17,203 nt of DNA from CAYRVX01 sp964642165 (GTDB lineage: Bacteria; Planctomycetota; Phycisphaerae; SM23-33), in contig CAZXOC010000154.1 in NCBI GenBank assembly GCA_964642165.1, positions 1 to 17,203 of the forward strand. The letters are read 5' to 3'. Under the pieces are notes generated by a model, which had not been told where the DNA came from, made no database searches, and saw only the letters and a program-made list of their open reading frames with translations. This document shows positions 14,101-17,203 of this stretch, one piece after another. Position 1 is the first letter of the stretch. The number at the start of each line of letters is the position of its first letter. A program made the translations under genes and the position numbers.

Positions 14101-14597
14101 ACATGTACCTGCGCCGCGTGGACGACAGCCCCGAGCCGGGCATCCGCAAGGCCCTGGACACCCATCGCGGCGCGAAGGGCTGGATCGTCGACCTCCGCGG
14201 CAACGCCGGCGGGGGCTACAGCGGCTCGCTCATCCGGGCCATCGAGACCATGCCGCGCCCGGTGGCGGTGATTATCGACGCGGGGTGCGTTTCGGCCGGC
14301 GAAACGCTCGCGCGCGACTTCGCCCGATGCGCCGACGCGCGCATCTTCGGCTCGCGCTCGGCCGGGTGCTCCTCCTCCAAGAGGTCGTGGCAGTTCCCTT
14401 CGGGCATCGCGACGGTGCGGATCTCCATTCGCAGCCGCTGGCGCAACGACCGCAAGCCGATCGAGTACAACGGGATCGAGCCCGACGAGCCCGTCGAGGC
14501 CGTGCCCGAGGACGTCGCCGCCGGCCTCAACTCCGCCATCCTTCGGGCGGAGCGATACCTCCGGAAGCTCTCGCCCGCGACGCGGCCGGCGGGCTGA
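11106..14597 (+). CDS. BlaR1-like M56 metallopeptidase fused to coiled coil, two secretin-N-like repeats and S41 serine peptidase
   Basis: 1163 residues from a GTG that overlaps the BlaI stop (GTGA). Residues 1-386 are BlaR1-like: four membrane segments (about 12-32, 44-64, 144-170, 357-375) and the zinc motif HELSH (241-245) with a probable third ligand Glu282 in CEAAADEA. Next comes an Ala/Glu/Arg-rich coiled coil (about 491-611). Two secretin-N-like repeats follow (about 617-684 and 705-772), each from TRVYRLKHAK or TRVFRLKHAK to LIVAASPEM or LIVSAPDKM and LDVP. A C-terminal S41 peptidase (about 784-1151) shows DGH, WIVDLRGNAGG, a likely nucleophile Ser1063 in CVSAGE and a candidate Lys1092. 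Known BlaR1 proteins end in a penicillin-binding sensor; here the extracytoplasmic part is a protease. It may sense and process envelope proteins or peptides and inactivate the repressor. An ATG with a strong Shine-Dalgarno site lies in frame at residue 387. Confidence 0.88.
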   Translation: MTAAIIPTLWAEPLAVLAAGMLVAAGLATAVAGRRRSAAWGRTAWQAALLGALLLTGVELTGLGRGVAAWLRPARTARSRPAARPGTAPLSEPLGSRDDEGGMSPGPAGRRGAEAPAKGDGSISLPAVGDRAAPAEASAEACWWPGILWLAGTVVLLGRVAIVRLIAVAFRARCASAADEAIHRRAKAVARRVGLRRPVRVLESPRVPTPIAFGSLRPTIALPEGFSRQFDAGSQEAVLAHELSHLAGHDPAWGLLGRILTAVLWWHPLAWWARRRLTAACEAAADEASLLVAGGPERLADCLIAFGKRLRRWRPTAWVAALGDGLRSGLARRVQRLLHLAGRPPRRPRRSATALLRAAGPVVLAGVVLFAAGWARCRPADVGGPTMSTIRSSWRGSIAHALLAAAAAGLAPSRDAPAGREAIREGGVLAEAPEQELWEIADLLAGMRLSGEYDFRIEISREGGDRVVSITPVAVPQDPATAATPTGDASPKKRLAQRLRREARALREWARVRAAAARDLEYQAAALRHQARDVLAMADETADPARRARLVRGAEQSMRDADASDQAAAESACSAAAAETRAAEAEAEAARIEREAAEARARATPKAEPARPGPAEVTRVYRLKHAKPTAVVEAVGKAVTRWPKGAATAPPIKLVLDERSGSLIVAASPEMQKRIAELVAKLDVPGAEPATAPAKRRAAEASRQTRVFRLKHAKAEALARTMHEIMASWKKASPGGLAAFVVPHARTNSLIVSAPDKMAKRIADLVARLDVPPGTQPAGEGGGARYAADLAAFFAEVDGTYPFFDLKGVRKDWVATKRRLWRELKACRSDTEFLGLVLDAIRCLRDGHMYLKPAKAKFPSPPAEFCPGISFLPATKNRVVVMYPPRGHEKALKTGTIVTEIDGRDARGVLEERAKQAWSKGGFYSSPQRARLFEYRVALCGAKGQTHTLTVLSGTTKRRVALTCNVAPRGWPHTYNLPKGLTRVGRSFWYAELPSGVGYMYLRRVDDSPEPGIRKALDTHRGAKGWIVDLRGNAGGGYSGSLIRAIETMPRPVAVIIDAGCVSAGETLARDFARCADARIFGSRSAGCSSSKRSWQFPSGIATVRISIRSRWRNDRKPIEYNGIEPDEPVEAVPEDVAAGLNSAILRAERYLRKLSPATRPAG
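12252..12266 (+). promoter_or_regulatory. Internal ribosome binding site and ATG at the M56/S41 junction
   Basis: GGAGG (12252-12256), a 7-base spacer and ATG (12264-12266) sit in frame inside the fusion gene. The new N-terminus, MSTIRSSWRGSIAHALLAAA, continues with AAGLAPS and resembles a signal peptide. Initiation here would give a separate 777-residue secreted S41 protein. The site may also be a relic of two genes that fused by loss of a stop codon. Confidence 0.6.
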
Positions 14598-14611
14598 CCG
14601 AGCGGCGCTGC

Positions 14612-14627
14612 GGCGCGGGCGGGCGCC
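14612..14627 (+). repeat. Small GC-rich hairpin after the fusion gene
   Basis: GGCGC-GGGCGG-GCGCC forms a 5-bp perfect stem 15 bases after the stop codon. No T-run follows, so it is at best a weak or factor-assisted terminator. Confidence 0.3.
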
Positions 14628-14752
14628 TGTCCCGAAGGTGTCGAGGGGGACGAATGTAGCGATTATGACGGTCGCAGCTAATCTGCCTTCCTCTTCCTGC
14701 CGATATCACCCCTCAGACCCGAAGATCCACGGCATGGGAACAGGTCGAGCAA

Positions 14753-15616
14753 GTGGTCGGAGCAGGAACCAAATCGCGCAGCGTTCGGCGGCCGCCAAGC
14801 CCAGGGGCTTCTGAGGCCGTCTCGATTCACCTGAACATCCTGGGGCAGCCCTTCGAGAGGACCCTCCGGGTGCACCACGGGCCGGCGGGCCTGGCCGACG
14901 TGGTCCCCGTCGCCTGGCGGCTCTGCGACGAGATCGTGCACCTCACGCTGGAGCAGGCGCGCCGGGCCGGCCGCCGCGTGCCCTGCCGCAAGGGGTGCAA
15001 CGCCTGCTGCCGGTACCTCGTGCCCCTGTCCGTGCCGGAGGTCTTCCGCCTCTGGCGCGACATCCAGACCCTGCCCCGCCTGGAGCGCCTCGCCCTGCTG
15101 GCCGGGTTCCAGGGCAGCGCCCTGCGGATCATCGAGGCCGCCCGCCGCAATCCCCCCGTCAGCCGGGCCCATCCCGAGGGGGCGCCCGATGACGCGATCC
15201 TCTCGGCCGCGGGAGGGTGGTACGCCGCGCTGCGGCTGGACTGCCCCCTCCTGGCCGAGGACCTCTGCCGCCTCTATGAGCACCGCCCGCTCGCGTGCCG
15301 CGCCTATCACGTCGTGTCGGACCCGCGCTACTGCCACGATCCCGGCGCGGGCCCGGGGGAGCGTCTGGCCGTGCCGGTCAGCCCCGTGCAGGCCCTCTGC
15401 CGACTGGCCGCCGAGCTGGAGCAGGCCGAGCCGGAGGCCGTCCTTCTGCCCCTGGCGCCCATGTGGGCGGCGTCCCACCTCGACCGCGCCCGGCGGACCT
15501 GGCCGCTGTCGCAGATGGTTCGGCGCCTCGTGGAGATCCTCGCCGCCCAGGCCGGGCGGACCTTCTCGCCGGCGACCCCGGCGGGACCCGTCGCCGTCGA
15601 CGAAGCCCCGGCCTAG
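14753..15616 (+). CDS. YkgJ-family cysteine-cluster protein (putative Zn/Fe chelating)
   Basis: 287 residues from a GTG, longer than minimal YkgJ proteins. The cluster CRKGCNACC (Cys78, 82, 85, 86) is followed by CPLLAEDLCRLYEHRPLACR (Cys164, 172, 182) and Cys194, the spaced CxxxCxxCC...C...C...C pattern of the YkgJ/UPF0153 family, whose members bind a metal or iron-sulfur centre of unclear use. The start is uncertain: no good Shine-Dalgarno site lies before the GTG, and the conserved-looking part begins near SIHLNILGQPF (residue 24). It lies 155 bases after the M56/S41 gene on the same strand and converges with the radical SAM gene 23 bases away. A role in maturing a cysteine-rich or iron-sulfur protein is only a guess. 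Confidence 0.85.
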   Translation: MVGAGTKSRSVRRPPSPGASEAVSIHLNILGQPFERTLRVHHGPAGLADVVPVAWRLCDEIVHLTLEQARRAGRRVPCRKGCNACCRYLVPLSVPEVFRLWRDIQTLPRLERLALLAGFQGSALRIIEAARRNPPVSRAHPEGAPDDAILSAAGGWYAALRLDCPLLAEDLCRLYEHRPLACRAYHVVSDPRYCHDPGAGPGERLAVPVSPVQALCRLAAELEQAEPEAVLLPLAPMWAASHLDRARRTWPLSQMVRRLVEILAAQAGRTFSPATPAGPVAVDEAPA

Positions 15617-15639
15617 CGCTTCGCGCGCCGCCGGCGCCG

Positions 15640-16692
15640 TCACACGGGCTTCCGCGCCTGCTCGCCAAACGCCGCCAGGAACGGGTCGCACGCCCACGGC
15701 GAGCCGCCGCAGACTTCCGCCGCGGCCTTGCAGCCGCCCAGGCAGGTCATCTCCAGCTTGCAGCCGGCGCAGAAGTCCGGGCGGGCCGCGCAGAAGTCCT
15801 TCATCGCCGGCGAGTCGGCCAGCTCCCAGAAGCCCCGCTCCCGCAGGTTGCCCAGGATCCGCGTGGAGTGGTTGCACGGGCGGACGTTGCCCAGCGGATC
15901 CAGCGTGTAGTACGCCCTCTCCGTCCCGGCCGCGCAGAAACCGAAGCTCAGGTGCGCCCACTTCGCGTGCTCGAACAGGCACGGGGGCATGGCGATGGAG
16001 CAACTGATCGGGAACTCGTACTCCCGGGTGATCTCCTCGGCGACGTCGAGCGCGGCGGCGACCTCCTGCGGCGTCGCCTGGAGCCGCTCGATGTTCTCCC
16101 GGCCGCGCCCGCCGGGGTTGAAGCGGTTGAACATGATGCCGTCGGCGCCCAGGGCGACGGCGACCTCGGCCGCCTCGCGCCACGTGGGCAGGTTGAGCTT
16201 CGTCGCGACGAAGACGCACACGACGCGCTCGCCGGCGGCCTTCAGGTCGGCGACGGCCATCGTGGCCTGGTCGAACGCACCGGGCGAGCCGCTCATCCGG
16301 TCGTGGATCTCGCGATCGCTCGACAGCAGCGGCAGCTCGAAGATGCTGATCCTCCCCCCGGCCAGGCGAGCGACGTCCCCCTCGTCCAGCAGGGAGCCGT
16401 TGGTGATCAGGTTGATCGTCGCGCCGCGGTCGTGCAGGAAGTCGACGATCTCGAACAGGTCGGCCCGCAGCATGGGCTCGCCGCCGCTGAGCGACACGAG
16501 CGACGCGCCGGTCTCGTCGAGCATCTTGCCGAGCATCGCGAGCGTCTCGCCGGTGGGCAGCTTGCCGGTGGGGTAGTCGACGGGATTCTTCCAGGCGTTG
16601 TAGCAGTGCAGGCAGTCGTGGTTGCACCGCTGCGTGACCTCGAAGACGAAGCTGCCTTGGCGACGCGACGGATCGGGCATCGTGCTGTGCAA
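15640..16692 (-). CDS. Radical SAM / SPASM domain protein
   Basis: 350 residues from a TTG, or 346 from the ATG at 16678-16680. CNHDCLHCY (Cys23, 27, 30) is the radical SAM iron-sulfur motif CxxxCxxC, and SLSGGEPML (68-75) is the SAM-binding GGEP. The C-terminal SPASM region has Cys253, Cys273 (GNVRPCNHS), then CAGCKLEMTCLGGC (308-321) and Cys335, enough ligands for auxiliary clusters. GGAGGGAG at 16701-16708 is 8 bases from the TTG and 20 from the ATG, so the TTG is favoured. The TTG directly abuts the TAG of the upstream membrane-protein gene, implying translational coupling. SPASM enzymes commonly modify peptides or enzymes (PqqE- and AnSME-like) or act in heme synthesis. No short precursor peptide gene was recognised beside it, so the substrate is open. 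Confidence 0.9.
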   Translation of the reverse strand: MHSTMPDPSRRQGSFVFEVTQRCNHDCLHCYNAWKNPVDYPTGKLPTGETLAMLGKMLDETGASLVSLSGGEPMLRADLFEIVDFLHDRGATINLITNGSLLDEGDVARLAGGRISIFELPLLSSDREIHDRMSGSPGAFDQATMAVADLKAAGERVVCVFVATKLNLPTWREAAEVAVALGADGIMFNRFNPGGRGRENIERLQATPQEVAAALDVAEEITREYEFPISCSIAMPPCLFEHAKWAHLSFGFCAAGTERAYYTLDPLGNVRPCNHSTRILGNLRERGFWELADSPAMKDFCAARPDFCAGCKLEMTCLGGCKAAAEVCGGSPWACDPFLAAFGEQARKPV

Positions 16693-17203
16693 CTACTCGT
16701 CTCCCTCCGGCACGCGGGCGGGGCGCGTCGCCGGTTGGCTCGCCGGCGCACTTCCCGGCCGGCTCGCCGGCTTCATTGTGACGGCCAACAGGGCCTTCTC
16801 ATACGACGCGTCGTTGAGGATCCCGGCGGCGTGATACCGGTCCAGCAGGGCGATCCGCCGGGAGACCATCCGTGGATCTCGGCGGCTGAACAGCTCGCTC
16901 ATGATGTAGCAGGTGATGTGGCTCATGGCACCCAGCCCCGCGCCACCCGTGGCGGAGAGCGCCAGCGCGGCGCCCGCGCTCGCCATCGCCAGCCTCGAAC
17001 GGTACAGCAGGACGACCGGCAGGGCCGCCAGCGCGATCAGCACCCATCCGAGGATGCGCAGACGGACATCGGCCCACCAGAGCTCATCCACCTCCGCGGC
17101 GTACAGCTCGGCGCCCACGGAGGACAGGTAGATGCCGTCGTCCACCTCGACCGAGTACCGCCGCTGCGGGTCGCGGTTGACGGGGGAGTCGGCGAACGCC
17201 GAT
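16693..17203 (-). CDS. Membrane protein with SHOCT-like C-terminal segment (5' end beyond window)
   Basis: Partial: the frame is open to the right edge with natural-looking sequence (SAFADSPVNRDPQRRYSVEV, then DDGIYLSSVGAELYA), so the true start lies outside; the GTG at 17145 is probably internal. At least 169 residues are visible. After a WW-containing amphipathic stretch come two hydrophobic segments (LRILGWVLIALAALPVVLLY and AGAALALSATGGAGLGA). A helical segment follows (IALLDRYHAAGILNDASYEK) that resembles the SHOCT short C-terminal domain, and then a low-complexity Ala/Ser/Pro/Arg tail (SRPGSAPASQPATRPARVPE). The TAG stop directly abuts the TTG start of the radical SAM gene, so the two form an operon. 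Function is not recognised; it may anchor or assist the radical SAM enzyme, which is inference from context. Confidence 0.75.
   Translation of the reverse strand, partial: SAFADSPVNRDPQRRYSVEVDDGIYLSSVGAELYAAEVDELWWADVRLRILGWVLIALAALPVVLLYRSRLAMASAGAALALSATGGAGLGAMSHITCYIMSELFSRRDPRMVSRRIALLDRYHAAGILNDASYEKALLAVTMKPASRPGSAPASQPATRPARVPEGDE

Noticed and set aside
11022..14165. Very long open frame on the minus strand opposite the M56/S41 gene
   Set aside because: It is rich in Arg, Gly, Pro and His with no domain. It mirrors the coding strand and is explained by high GC content. The plus-strand frame has clear HELSH and S41 motifs.
1..17203. tRNA, rRNA, CRISPR arrays, transposases, phage genes
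   Set aside because: None were recognised by eye on either strand; no regularly spaced repeats and no transposase or integrase motifs were seen.

Overview
The window is very GC-rich DNA (mostly G or C at third codon positions) and looks like a draft or metagenome-assembled chromosome segment of a planctomycete-like bacterium, perhaps Phycisphaerae-related. The evidence is a PEP-CTERM protein with a choice-of-anchor Q-like C-terminal region, a Tat-exported Gfo/Idh/MocA oxidoreductase, a large LamG secreted protein, a BlaI plus M56 (BlaR1-like) pair, and several secreted proteins with no obvious family. A 100-N scaffold gap lies inside one gene. Taxonomy is an inference from gene content.

Layout. 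Positions 38-6207 hold five minus-strand genes. In transcription order these are a Tat-signal Gfo/Idh/MocA oxidoreductase, a PHP-domain phosphoesterase-like protein, a PEP-CTERM beta-helix protein, a DegT/DnrJ/EryC1/StrS aminotransferase and a second, cytoplasmic Gfo/Idh/MocA oxidoreductase. The last two look like a sugar-modifying pair. Positions 6208-6709 form a gene-poor, palindrome-rich stretch with an AT-rich island carrying a near-consensus plus-strand promoter and a Fur-box-like dyad. Positions 6710-10500 hold two minus-strand secreted-protein genes. The LamG gene contains the N gap and is followed by about 50 codons of coding-like sequence in another frame. The other gene appears to be interrupted by an in-frame TGA, beyond which coding character continues for 41 codons.

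From 10667 the plus strand carries BlaI-type operator dyads, a BlaI/MecI repressor, and a 1163-residue protein that overlaps it by four bases (GTGA). That protein joins a BlaR1-like M56 membrane metallopeptidase to a coiled coil, two secretin-N-like repeats and an S41 serine peptidase. A strong ribosome binding site and ATG with a signal-like segment occur in frame at the junction, so a shorter S41 protein may also be made. Next come a YkgJ-type cysteine-cluster protein (plus) and, convergently, a radical SAM/SPASM enzyme preceded by a membrane protein that runs off the right edge (both minus).

The strongest candidates for new biology are the in-frame TGA with a local stem-loop (possible selenocysteine or recent nonsense mutation), the M56/secretin-N/S41 sensor-protease fusion under a self-contained BlaI operator, and the AT-rich regulatory island at 6581-6641. 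No tRNA, rRNA, CRISPR array or insertion sequence was seen.
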